From: Spirochaetaceae bacterium
Lineage (GTDB): Bacteria; Spirochaetota; Spirochaetia; Treponematales; Breznakiellaceae
Direction of reading: 5' to 3'
Assembly (NCBI GenBank): GCA_031257995.1
Contig: JAIRNN010000087.1
Span: 1-12,684 of the forward strand
DNA length: 12,684 nucleotides
Shown piece by piece: positions 5,466 through 11,787 of this stretch. A program made the translations under genes and the position numbers. Numbering within the stretch: the stretch's first letter is position 1; each line of letters starts with the position of its first letter. The notes beneath the pieces are model-generated. The model was not told the DNA's origin, did no database searches, and saw only the letters and a program-made list of their open reading frames with translations.

Positions 5466-5810
5466 TTGACCGCGGTCGGGACGTTTATCTCGGTGAGCGG
5501 CCTGTTTTTCGCGGTGTTCCCGTTTTGGGTGAAGAAGCGCGAGGAGAAAGACGCGGCGTTTCAGTCCTCTGTCCGCAAGGAGCTTGACAGCGAGCGGCGG
5601 TTAAGCCGCGAGGAAATACAGCGGGAGCGGCAGGAACGCAAAGACTCGGTGGAACGGCTGGGCCTCAAGATTGACGCGCTGGAGCATACCATTATGGAAG
5701 GCGTACTCATGCGCGTCGGCAAAATCGAAGGCGAACTAAAAGGGATGAGGGAGATACTGAACACCATTCAGGACTGGTTCATCCACAACACGCCGGCAGG
5801 GAGCAAATAA
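5466..5810 (+). CDS. DUF2730-like (Mu gp26-type) TM/coiled-coil protein; start codon apparently damaged
   Basis: The frame from TTG 5466 gives 114 aa: a membrane segment (TAVGTFISVSGLFFAVFPFW), then a long coiled coil (RKELDSERRLSREEIQRERQ, LGLKIDALEHTIME, KIEGELKGMREILNTIQDW). One N-terminal TM plus coiled coil, just before VpaChn25_0724- and DUF3486-type genes, fits the DUF2730/Mu gp26 group. The frame is open further upstream, through codons for EIAQFV, and an AGGAG site (5434-5438) is correctly spaced for a start at 5445, where AGG stands instead of ATG. The native start may therefore be lost; TTG 5466 would use no good ribosome site. The 95 bases before it (5371-5465) hold only a weak G/C hairpin. 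Confidence 0.62.
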   Translation: MTAVGTFISVSGLFFAVFPFWVKKREEKDAAFQSSVRKELDSERRLSREEIQRERQERKDSVERLGLKIDALEHTIMEGVLMRVGKIEGELKGMREILNTIQDWFIHNTPAGSK

Positions 5811-6103
5811 TGGAAACCATTTTTTTGCCGCTCCAGAGGATCATCATCTTGCAGGGCATCGAAGCGCAAAGCGGGCGGGAACTCTCCAACGAGATGATCC
5901 AGCGCCTTCTCAAGACGCGCGGCCGCCGCGTCTCAATCGCCGAGACGAACGAGCAGATCAACCGGCTTGAGAACCGGGGCAGCGTGAAAGCCGTCCGTAT
6001 GGGCGACAGTGGCTTCGTGAACGCGCGTATCACCCGCGCCGGAATAGATGTCGCGCAGGGCAACACGCGGGCCGAGGGCATAGAGCCGCCCCCCGGAGAT
6101 TAG
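5810..6103 (+). CDS. VpaChn25_0724-like Mu-type phage protein (winged helix)
   Basis: 97 aa, starting by TAATG overlap with the previous gene and GGGAG upstream. The protein looks like the small winged-helix protein found in Mu-like prophages just before the DUF3486/terminase genes: an N-terminal helix (PLQRIIILQGIEAQSG), helix-turn-helix region (ELSNEMIQRLLKTRGRRVS, AETNEQINRLENRGSVKAVR), and the typical end ARITRAGIDVAQGNTRAEGI, comparable to LTxxGxDVAxGxxxVxGI of the family. Function unknown; position suggests a head-packaging or regulatory accessory. The next gene follows after one base. Confidence 0.72.
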   Translation: METIFLPLQRIIILQGIEAQSGRELSNEMIQRLLKTRGRRVSIAETNEQINRLENRGSVKAVRMGDSGFVNARITRAGIDVAQGNTRAEGIEPPPGD

Positions 6104-6104
6104 C

Positions 6105-6602
6105 ATGGGACAAAAATCTTCCATAGACAAGCTGCCCGACAGCCTTCGGGCGCGGCTTCTCGAAATGCCCGCCGGCCCGTCCTGCACCCAGACCCGGATC
6201 GTGGAAACGGTAAACGGCGAAGCGGGGGAGGCGGTGCTGTCGAAAAGCGCGGTGAACCGCTACGCGCGGAAGATGAAACTGTTCACGGAAAAGAACCGTC
6301 AGGCGCGGGAAGCGGCGGAAGCGTATCTGGAACGGCGCAGGCGCGGTTTTGCACCCGGCGCAGGCGCGGTTTTGCACCCGGCGCGAAGGAGGCATCCTCC
6401 TCCGGCCCGGAACACCCCGCCTCCTCCGGCGCGGAACACCCCGCCTCCTCCGGCCCGGAACACCCTGCCTCCTCCGGCGCGGGTACGGTTTTGCACTCGG
6501 CGCGGGTGCACGTTTGCGCCCGGTGCGGGTGCGGTTTTGCACTCGGCGCGGGTGCACGTTTGCGCCCGGCGCGGGTGCGGGTTAGCGCCCGCGCCGGCCT
6601 AG
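6105..6602 (+). pseudogene. DUF3486-like (Mu gp27-type, small terminase) gene broken by a minisatellite
   Basis: The first ~77 residues match the DUF3486 pattern: MGQKSSIDKLPDSLRARLLE at the start, then LSKSAVNRYARKMKL and EKNRQAREAAEAYL. In Mu this position is gp27, taken as the small terminase subunit. Family members usually run to about 180 aa in an ordinary helical sequence. Here, from about residue 78 (base 6333), the frame enters GC-rich tandem repeats giving low-complexity Pro/Arg/Cys sequence (PPPPARNT units) and stops at 6600-6602. No terminase large subunit or portal gene follows. The head module is thus cut here and this gene is probably non-functional. Confidence 0.72.
6333..6589 (+). 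repeat. GC-rich minisatellite: seven 23-bp units split by a 24-bp array
   Basis: Units starting CGGCGCRGGYGCGGTTTTGC (23 bp) occur at 6333-6355 and 6356-6378 (identical), then at 6475, 6498, 6521, 6544 and 6567 (to 6589). Units 6498 and 6544 are identical to each other, showing an alternating 46-bp higher-order period. Between them, from 6396, lie three 24-bp units beginning CCTCCTCCGGCCCGGAACAC (6396, 6420, 6444; middle one with GCG for CCG) plus a partial fourth to 6474. Units abut without unique spacers. A short AGGAGG/TCCTCC hairpin sits at the junction (6387-6401). Confidence 0.9.
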
Positions 6603-6779
6603 CTCGTCGAGCCGCTCTCTTGTGCCGCCGGTACCGTGAGCTTCCAGTCGGCAGTGATGACCCGTATACTCTTGAGCGGATGCGAACCGTGGGAATACCT
6701 CCATGTCCTTGAGGTGGTTCGGAAAAAGCCACAACTCGGATTCGTGCAGAGCCTCCGTGTCATCAGTAATTCCAGGCAT
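6599..6779 (-). pseudogene. Small gene of unknown function, possibly frameshifted
   Basis: ATG at 6779 has an excellent AGGAGG site and starts MPGITDDTEALHESELWLFP, NHLKDMEVF. The same frame then becomes unconvincing and runs into the minisatellite. Another frame over 6601-6680 has better codon use and reads HPLKSIRVITADWKLTVPAA and stops at 6599-6601, just before the array. A single shift near 6685-6700 would join them into about 60 residues. No family recognised; may be a real small gene, a broken phage gene or chance. Confidence 0.3.
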
Positions 6780-7066
6780 ATAAACCTCCTGTAAAGTAAA
6801 TAAAATGATCCGCAGATTGCGCCGGATGGCGTGCCAAATGGCAATACGGATTTTCTGCGGTCCTGTTCGTTGTTCATTGCTTGCGGTTCGTTGTTCACTG
6901 TTTTAGCGCCGCGTCATGGCGCGCCTCCTTCTTCCGTAAGGGAGGTATGCGGCCTTCTGCCGCCCGCCCCGCCCGTTATCGAATATATCAAGAAAACTGA
7001 AAGACCAAAGGAAAAAACGCCCCGTAGAACCGGAAGGGAACCCGCTGCCGGGGCAAAAGGAGAGAC
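6780..7066. other. Non-coding junction; short repeats only
   Basis: No gene can be supported here. It holds a 21-bp-period direct repeat (GTTCGTTGTTCATTG at 6865-6879 and GTTCGTTGTTCACTG at 6886-6900), a CCTCC/GGGAGG hairpin near 6924-6945, and purine-rich sequence to the terminator. Open frames are long only because stops are rare in this composition; none has a convincing start. Confidence 0.5.
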
Positions 7067-7105
7067 AAAGAAAAACGAGCGGCTAATCGCGTTTTTCTTT
7101 TTTTT
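7067..7105 (+). terminator. Strong intrinsic terminator, possibly bidirectional
   Basis: AAAGAAAAACG (7067-7077) and CGTTTTTCTTT (7090-7100) are perfect inverted repeats; a GCG/CGC core strengthens the stem, and T8 (7098-7105) follows on the plus strand. The A-run before the stem gives some U-run on the minus strand too, so leftward transcripts could also end here. Nearest rightward genes are the remnants of the phage late operon. Confidence 0.65.
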
Positions 7106-7146
7106 GGAGGAGGGGGGGAATTCTGCCATTGAAAACTCCACAACAC

Positions 7147-7160
7147 CGCCTCCAGGCGGC
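7147..7160. repeat. Perfect hairpin palindrome
   Basis: CCGCCT and AGGCGG flank a 2-base loop. It lies between the minus-strand promoter at 7262-7290 and the terminator at 7067-7105, so it would form a stable hairpin in any RNA made across this segment. Confidence 0.4.
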
Positions 7161-7261
7161 CCGAAACACCCCTTTTAGCCTCTTTCCCCGCCATTTTCGT
7201 TTTTTTTCACGAATACACCAACTTACCTTAAATAGACGCGCGGCTTTGTAACCGCGAACAT

Positions 7262-7290
7262 GCTATACAAAAGGCGCCCATTTCTGTCAA
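7262..7290 (-). promoter_or_regulatory. Sigma70-type promoter, minus strand
   Basis: On the minus strand TTGACA (7290-7285) is a perfect -35 box, followed after exactly 17 bases by TATAGC (7267-7262), a fair -10 box. Transcription would start near 7255 and run left. No gene with a ribosome site lies downstream. Just upstream, GGGGG/CCCCC/GGGGG runs (7294-7313) can form two mutually exclusive hairpins, perhaps the terminator-like end of the TPR gene message. Confidence 0.6.
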
Positions 7291-7308
7291 GCGGGGGGTA
7301 CCCCCTAC

Positions 7309-7406
7309 GGGGGAATGGATAATTGAAAATGATTGAAGTCGGAGGCTGTGTTTGAAGACTGCGTGGTTCATTCTTATCATTTTCCCTTATCCATTTTCAA
7401 TTCCCC
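7309..7406. repeat. Imperfect palindromic interspersed repeat, copy 1
   Basis: Outer arms are related to AATTGAAAATGGATAA and its complement TTATCCATTTTCAATT; the unpaired core (7341-7385) matches copy 2 (12436-12480) at 42 of 45 bases, including TTCATTCTTATCATTTTCC. It looks like a short non-autonomous or REP/MITE-like element. It overlaps the 3' end of the TPR gene and provides that gene's stop codon (GGGGAATTGA on the minus strand). Confidence 0.85.
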
Positions 7407-10400
7407 GAAGGGGCAACGAGAGTGTCCCAGGGGGAGGGTTCCAGCATATCGCGGTCGATGGTGATGAAGATTTCAGGTCTGGCGGCAGGAACGGGGTAGA
7501 GGGCGTTGGCGGTGTTGAGATAGGGAAGACTCACGGTGGGGATCGCAAGGTCGGCGAGGCCGGGGCGGACAAAGGTGTCCGGGTCGCGGGAGATGTTATC
7601 CCAGATACGGCCGGCATCGCTGTAGAGGGCAAGGGCGCGTGTACGGTAGCGGTTGCTGCCGTCCCGTTCGGCGAGGGTCTGGTAGACTGCGCCGAGGTTG
7701 TTCTGCGCGATCATGAGCCGTTCGATGAGGTCGCGATGTCTGACTGCGTCGTCCATGCGGAACTCGGTGATACGCAGGCGGTCGGCTTGCAACATCGACA
7801 CGAGTTTGGAGAAATAGGCTTCGGCGGCGGAGAAGTTGCCCCGAAGGAAAGACACGTTGCCCAGCGCGTGGAGAATGCGGCGGTTGGGGGGCGTTTCGGT
7901 CAAAACTTGGAAAAAGCGTTCTTCGGCCCGCCGGAAGTCGGAGAGGTGGTAATAGGACGAGCCTAAGCGGTACTGCATTTCCGTGGCGCTGTAGCCGGAC
8001 TCCTCGGCGCGAAGGTAAAGGAGAATCGCTTCCTGCCAGTTGCCCTGCCGGGAGTCGTCTGAGAACTTGGTAAAGTAGGCAAGGTCGCCTAAGTCGGCAT
8101 AGAGGCTGCCGAAACGAGATGAACGCCGGAAGATGCGCCGTTCAACGGCATCTTCGTAGAGGTTGGCCGCCTTGACGAGGCGTTCTTCGGCGGAAAAGAA
8201 CTCGCGGCGGTCGCGGGAGAGGTGGGAGAGGCGTTGTTCGGTGTCGATCCGCGCCCGGATACGCCGCGCGCTCTCCTCGCGGGCCTCGTCAAAGAGGCGG
8301 CTCGCGTTATTCAGATACTGTTGTTGCCGGCTCCGTTCGCCCAACATCGCGTAATACCGGGCGAGGTGGTAGTGGGTCTCCGGGAATAAGGGGTCCGCTT
8401 CGGCAGAGCGGAGCAGAATGTCCCGAACACCCTCGATCTTGTCGATGTTGGCATCGCGGACATAGCGGGTCTCCTCAAGCTGCTTGTCCAGAAGATACGC
8501 GCCAAGCTCGGTAAGGGTCGAAGGCCGGACGGTGAGTTTCTTTTGCGCCATAAAATAGTCTTGCAACGGCAGAATTTCGGACAGATTGTCGGCGCGAATA
8601 AAATAGATGAGCATCCGCTCAAGCACCGGATCGTTCCATCCGTAAAGCTGAATATGGCGGGCGTAGTTCTCCCGCGCAACTTCGTATTTGCCGCCGTCCC
8701 TGTTCTTCTCGTCTTCGTCGGAGAACTCCACGTTTGAGTCGCCCCAGGCCATGTTCACGTCGCCTCGGGCGAGCAGTCCTTCGGGGTCGTCCGGGTTCCA
8801 ATCGAGGATGTGGTTGCGGATGAGGCGGTCGGCCTTTTCATAGTCGCGGAGGTACTCGGTCTCCATCCGGGCGTAGTCGAGAACACCTTGCTTCTCCGGA
8901 ATGCCTTTCTTGTTTTGCATCGCGGTGTAGGCGATGAGCTGCTCGTATTTCTCCTCGGCGTAGAAGTACTGGCGCGCGTCACGAAACGCCTCGGCATAGG
9001 TGTAGAACCAGTCTTTGACTGGTTTCCACCGCCACGCCTCGTTAAAACGCTCGTTGGCCCGTGCATACTCGCCCGCCGCGATACGCTCGATACCGATTTT
9101 GTAGAGACTGTCCGCTTTCAACGGCTTATAGACAAAGTTCCAGCCCAGATAAATCGTTCCGGCAATGGTACCTGCGATAAAGAGAAAAAGGCCGAGTACG
9201 GGAAGAAACTTCTTGACAAAGATATAGGCGAAACTCGCCTGTTCCTCTTCAAGTTTCGCGCCGGTCTGTTTTTGATAGCCGTACGGGATAACGATCTGCC
9301 TTTCCAGTATCTTCCCGGCCAGCCTTGCGGCATCGCGGGCGGCCCCTCCCCGCACGAGGAGCTTGACCAACTGCGACACCTCCACCGAGGGAGTGTCTCC
9401 CCGAGTGATCGCTTCTTCGCAAGCCACCCGGAGATTGAGCGGGTAATCCTGCAACGTCTCTTCGAGAAGGGCAAACTCTTTCTCGGTAAGATTAACATCC
9501 TCAACTGTCTGTCCGGCTTCTTTTCCGATCCCGGTTTGGGCAGCCGCTCCGGCAACGGACGCGCCCTCAGCGGGTAGATCAATACCGGTAATAACAAACT
9601 CGTCAAGGCCCGAAAGGTCGGATGCCTTGTCCGGCGAGACGGCATTGCTCTCGGCAAGGTTAAACTCGTCAAAAGAGTCTTGAGACATATCCAGCGCAAC
9701 GGAATCGTCCACAATGGCCAACTCTTCCTCAACCGGGGACAGTTCTTCAAGCACATCTTCGTCAATACCCGTGATCCCTGTCTGCCGTTTCTGATCTGCC
9801 GTTCCGTCCAATTCATCGGTGTCTAGAAGGGAAACATCAGGTTTTTCCTCCAGCGCTATATCTTCAAAGCCGGCCGGAGAAAGCGTCTCCTCGTCCGCGA
9901 TATCAACCGTGTCAGGGTCGAGATTTTCAGTGTCCGGCGCGGCATAATCAGCGTCTATCGCATCAATTATCTCCGGCACACGATCTTCACTATCCGGCAC
10001 TACGTTTTCAGTATCCGATGCGGCCTCTTCAAACAGATTGTCGAAATTGCCCGGATCAAAATCTTCGGGCACGGAGGGAGGGTGAGCATCTTCGTATCCG
10101 CCGGGCTGGGCGAGTTCCTCTATAGACTCGTTGGGCTCGGCGATTCCTTCCATAGATTCGCCAGAATCGCCGGAATCGTTAAATTCTTGAGGAAGCGCGT
10201 CGTCAATCGAAAGCGGCGAAAGATCTTCATCAGTAAGCCGCGCGAAACTGCCGAAATCAAAATCCGGCATAATCCCCGCGCCCTCGTCATCGGACGGCGG
10301 TTCCAGTCCGGTAGCGCCTGAGTCGTCCAGAACGGGCTGCGGCTCCAGTCCGGCAGCGCCTGAGTCGTCCAGCCCGGACAGCAGATCCCCGCCGCTATCG

Positions 10401-10615
10401 CCGGCAGCATCCATGTCAAGCGCGGTCTGTTCGGGGGCGGGAACGTCCTCGGCCATAAGCCCGGCCAAATCGTTATCGGGAGGAAGCGGTTCCGGTTCGC
10501 TGTCCGGCAACTCCAGCACATCCGGCTCCTCTCCCCGTTCCGCGAGTATGCGTTCCTCTCCACCGACTGAACGAAAAAGACCGGCGAAAGCATCTAAGTT
10601 TTTTAGCGAAGGCAT
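7397..10615 (-). CDS. Membrane-anchored TPR protein, resembling spirochaete flagellar collar protein FlcB
   Basis: 1072 aa in three parts. Residues 1-375 are very acidic and probably disordered, with a repeated LDDSGAAGLEP motif near 81-106. Residues 376-460 form a small helical region (LTEKEFALLEETLQDYPLNL, LVKLLVRGGAARDAARLAGK). One membrane helix spans about 470-494 (LPVLGLFLFIAGTIAGTIYL), followed by some 470 residues of TPR-type helical pairs (GIERIAAGEYARANERFNEA, YRLGSSYYHLSDFRRAEERF, ILHALGNVSFLRGNFSAAEA). A long acidic cytoplasmic part, one TM and a periplasmic TPR solenoid is what I recall for Borrelia BB0326/FlcB, a collar protein needed for stator assembly; the link is a resemblance, not proven. 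The start lies 39 bases from the divergent E-set gene. The last residues (PSGN) come from the repeat element. Confidence 0.88.
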   Translation of the reverse strand: MPSLKNLDAFAGLFRSVGGEERILAERGEEPDVLELPDSEPEPLPPDNDLAGLMAEDVPAPEQTALDMDAAGDSGGDLLSGLDDSGAAGLEPQPVLDDSGATGLEPPSDDEGAGIMPDFDFGSFARLTDEDLSPLSIDDALPQEFNDSGDSGESMEGIAEPNESIEELAQPGGYEDAHPPSVPEDFDPGNFDNLFEEAASDTENVVPDSEDRVPEIIDAIDADYAAPDTENLDPDTVDIADEETLSPAGFEDIALEEKPDVSLLDTDELDGTADQKRQTGITGIDEDVLEELSPVEEELAIVDDSVALDMSQDSFDEFNLAESNAVSPDKASDLSGLDEFVITGIDLPAEGASVAGAAAQTGIGKEAGQTVEDVNLTEKEFALLEETLQDYPLNLRVACEEAITRGDTPSVEVSQLVKLLVRGGAARDAARLAGKILERQIVIPYGYQKQTGAKLEEEQASFAYIFVKKFLPVLGLFLFIAGTIAGTIYLGWNFVYKPLKADSLYKIGIERIAAGEYARANERFNEAWRWKPVKDWFYTYAEAFRDARQYFYAEEKYEQLIAYTAMQNKKGIPEKQGVLDYARMETEYLRDYEKADRLIRNHILDWNPDDPEGLLARGDVNMAWGDSNVEFSDEDEKNRDGGKYEVARENYARHIQLYGWNDPVLERMLIYFIRADNLSEILPLQDYFMAQKKLTVRPSTLTELGAYLLDKQLEETRYVRDANIDKIEGVRDILLRSAEADPLFPETHYHLARYYAMLGERSRQQQYLNNASRLFDEAREESARRIRARIDTEQRLSHLSRDRREFFSAEERLVKAANLYEDAVERRIFRRSSRFGSLYADLGDLAYFTKFSDDSRQGNWQEAILLYLRAEESGYSATEMQYRLGSSYYHLSDFRRAEERFFQVLTETPPNRRILHALGNVSFLRGNFSAAEAYFSKLVSMLQADRLRITEFRMDDAVRHRDLIERLMIAQNNLGAVYQTLAERDGSNRYRTRALALYSDAGRIWDNISRDPDTFVRPGLADLAIPTVSLPYLNTANALYPVPAARPEIFITIDRDMLEPSPWDTLVAPSGN
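10297..10372. repeat. 42-bp tandem duplication in the acidic region of the TPR gene
   Basis: Two 34-bp stretches (10297-10330 and 10339-10372), differing at two positions, lie 42 bases apart and encode a duplicated LDDSGAxGLEP motif. The period is a multiple of three, so length change keeps frame, in contrast to the 23-bp minisatellite. Typical slippage-driven length variation in a disordered segment. Confidence 0.85.
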
Positions 10616-10654
10616 GGTCTAACTATCCGCCCCCGCTTTACCGATATTGAAACT

Positions 10655-11428
10655 ATGAGACATAAACCGTTCGGAACCCTGGTTCTCCTTCTTATTATTA
10701 TCGGCAACGGAGAGGCGCAGAACATAGCCGGGACGGAATATTCATACAAACTTTCCGAGTACCTTCTGACCCTTTCCCGGCCCGCCGCGCCGGTCGTCCT
10801 TGACGGACAGGCGCTTTTTACCCTGCCGTCCACCTACCGCCGCGCCGGAGTAGCCTTTGCCCATGAAAACTGGACAAAGATTCACTGGTTCCGCAAACTC
10901 GAACTTCCCCTGGATGATGTCGCCCCTTTTGTCGAAAAAAGTAAGGTTCCCCGGCAATTCTACCACGATTCCGGGATAATGTTTACTGTTTACACGCCGC
11001 CCCCCGGCACCGTGTTTCTGGAATACCGCCTGATTGCAGACGGCCTCTGGATAGCCGACCCGTTAAACGGCGAAAGCCGCCTCGATACGTCATCCGGCGT
11101 GAAAAATTCGCTTGTCTACCTCGATCCTGTTCCCGCGAAAGAGACGGACAAAGTACAAGAGGCGGAGAGCGACGGGCGGATACGTTTCCGCTACAACGCC
11201 GAACCCGGATCCACCGTCCACCTGACCGGCAGTTTCAACAACTGGGACCCGTTCATGTACGAGATGCGCGAAGAGACCCCGGGCGCGTACACCCTCGCGC
11301 TGGGCCTTCCTCCTGGAACCTACCAGTACGTCTTTTTCGACCGGGGCGTATTTCACCCCGATCTTTCCAACCCGGAGCGGATCTACCTCCTCGACGGGAG
11401 GATCGCGTCTGTTTTGGTGGTGAAGTAA
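10655..11428 (+). CDS. Secreted early-set (CBM48/AMPK glycogen-binding-like) protein
   Basis: 257 aa. Residues 1-22 are a signal peptide (PFGTLVLLLIIIGNGEA then QN), so it acts in the periplasm or outside. Residues 175-257 match the CBM48/AMPK-beta immunoglobulin-like fold: IRFRYNAEPGSTVHLTGSFN, NNWDPFMYEM, GAYTLALGLPPGTYQYVFFD and the LLDG...VLVV last strand. A more degenerate copy appears earlier (about 105-157: FTVYTPPPGTVFLEYRLIAD, then GLWIADPLNGES...SLVYLD), suggesting two tandem E-set domains. No enzyme domain follows, so a binding or structural role is likelier than glycogen metabolism. There is no clear ribosome site before the ATG. It shares a 39-base divergent promoter space with the TPR gene, which suggests joint function, possibly in the periplasmic flagellar system; that is inference. 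Confidence 0.8.
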   Translation: MRHKPFGTLVLLLIIIGNGEAQNIAGTEYSYKLSEYLLTLSRPAAPVVLDGQALFTLPSTYRRAGVAFAHENWTKIHWFRKLELPLDDVAPFVEKSKVPRQFYHDSGIMFTVYTPPPGTVFLEYRLIADGLWIADPLNGESRLDTSSGVKNSLVYLDPVPAKETDKVQEAESDGRIRFRYNAEPGSTVHLTGSFNNWDPFMYEMREETPGAYTLALGLPPGTYQYVFFDRGVFHPDLSNPERIYLLDGRIASVLVVK

Positions 11429-11455
11429 AGAGGGGAAGTCGTGGCAACGATGTTG

Positions 11456-11608
11456 TCATAGCAAATTGCCGCCCTCTCGCTTCAGCCCAAACTCAAACCT
11501 TGAGCCGCCCTCCGCTACCTCCTCTGCGGGCACCCATTGCCGCACACGAAACGGGCACAACGGTTCTGTCAAGTCACAACTAGGGTTGTGCTTGGCGCAT
11601 TTAACCAT
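11456..11608 (-). CDS. Small Cys-containing protein, 50 aa (tentative)
   Basis: A short minus-strand frame begins MVKCAKHNPSCDLTEPLCPF and ends LKREGGNLL. The C-x2-H-x3-C-x6-C spacing could bind a metal. Codon third positions are fairly GC-rich as in real genes here. Against it: no good ribosome site before the ATG, and no neighbour to support it. A CACAAC/GTTGTG hairpin (11575-11590) lies within it. It may be a remnant of a mobile-element gene. The rest of 11429-11644 holds nothing else I can support. Confidence 0.33.
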   Translation of the reverse strand: MVKCAKHNPSCDLTEPLCPFRVRQWVPAEEVAEGGSRFEFGLKREGGNLL

Positions 11609-11644
11609 TCCGGCGGCACGGCGCCCATTGAATGTTTATCAGTA

Positions 11645-11666
11645 GAGCCTGTTTCAAAACCTCAAG
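11645..11666 (+). repeat. Left terminal inverted repeat of the RAYT-like unit
   Basis: 22 bases beginning GAGCCTGTTTCAAAAC; pairs with 12387-12408 with a single mismatch at the 18th position (T versus C). Confidence 0.88.
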
Positions 11667-11674
11667 CTTTCCCC

Positions 11675-11728
11675 TTTTTTCATCTTTTTCACGTTTTGTA
11701 ATTTTTTCACCTTTTTTCGCCCTTTTTT
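11675..11728. promoter_or_regulatory. Six phased T-tracts, probably curved DNA
   Basis: T-runs of 4-6 bases are centred near 11677, 11687, 11695, 11704, 11714 and 11725, that is every 9-11 bases, about one helical turn. Such phasing is known to bend DNA. It lies between the left inverted repeat and the gene, where it could help promoter activity or recombinase/IHF-like protein assembly. Confidence 0.55.
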
Positions 11729-11787
11729 CCCGTCAAATTAAAGCAATACGGCTGGTAACCGCATGTATATACACGGAGGCATTATAT

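Larger units (their letters stand above)
7067..7256 (-). ncRNA. Possible small RNA between promoter and terminator
   Basis: The minus-strand promoter would yield an RNA of about 190 bases ending at the 7067-7105 hairpin. Its 5' end carries an immediate CGCGG/CCGCG stem (7239-7256) and a CCGCCT/AGGCGG stem in the middle. An open frame starting at 7194 (MAGKEAKRGVSGRLEAVLWS) lacks a ribosome site and runs through the terminator, so protein coding is unlikely. No known RNA family (SRP, 6S, tmRNA, RNase P) was recognised. Confidence 0.22.

Noticed and set aside
6333..6589. CRISPR array
   Set aside because: The units abut head to tail with no unique spacers, their length is 23/24 bp, and there are no cas genes; it is a minisatellite.
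6988..7194. Gene starting at 7194 (MAGKEAKRGVSG...) driven by the minus-strand promoter
   Set aside because: No ribosome site, passes through the terminator-like stem, and becomes low-complexity; an RNA is the better guess.
7239..7256. tRNA-like hairpin
   Set aside because: Only a 5-bp stem; no cloverleaf, anticodon arm or T-loop could be found around it.
7352..7966. 204-aa plus-strand open frame
   Set aside because: Starts in repeat copy 1 and then runs antisense to the TPR gene; its opening residues (FILIIF...) are just the translated repeat, as also at 12447.
8810..9577. 255-aa plus-strand open frame
   Set aside because: It lies wholly antisense to the TPR gene, has no ribosome site, and shows no domain; GC-rich composition keeps antisense frames open.
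9118..9816. 232-aa second minus-strand frame inside the TPR gene
   Set aside because: Shadow frame rich in R/S/P; the main frame has clear TM and TPR features across the same bases.
11632..11787. N-terminal extension of the RAYT-like gene from ATG 11632
   Set aside because: It would start outside the inverted repeat and encode a Phe/Ser-rich stretch that is only the T-tract translated; ATG 11788 has the ribosome site.
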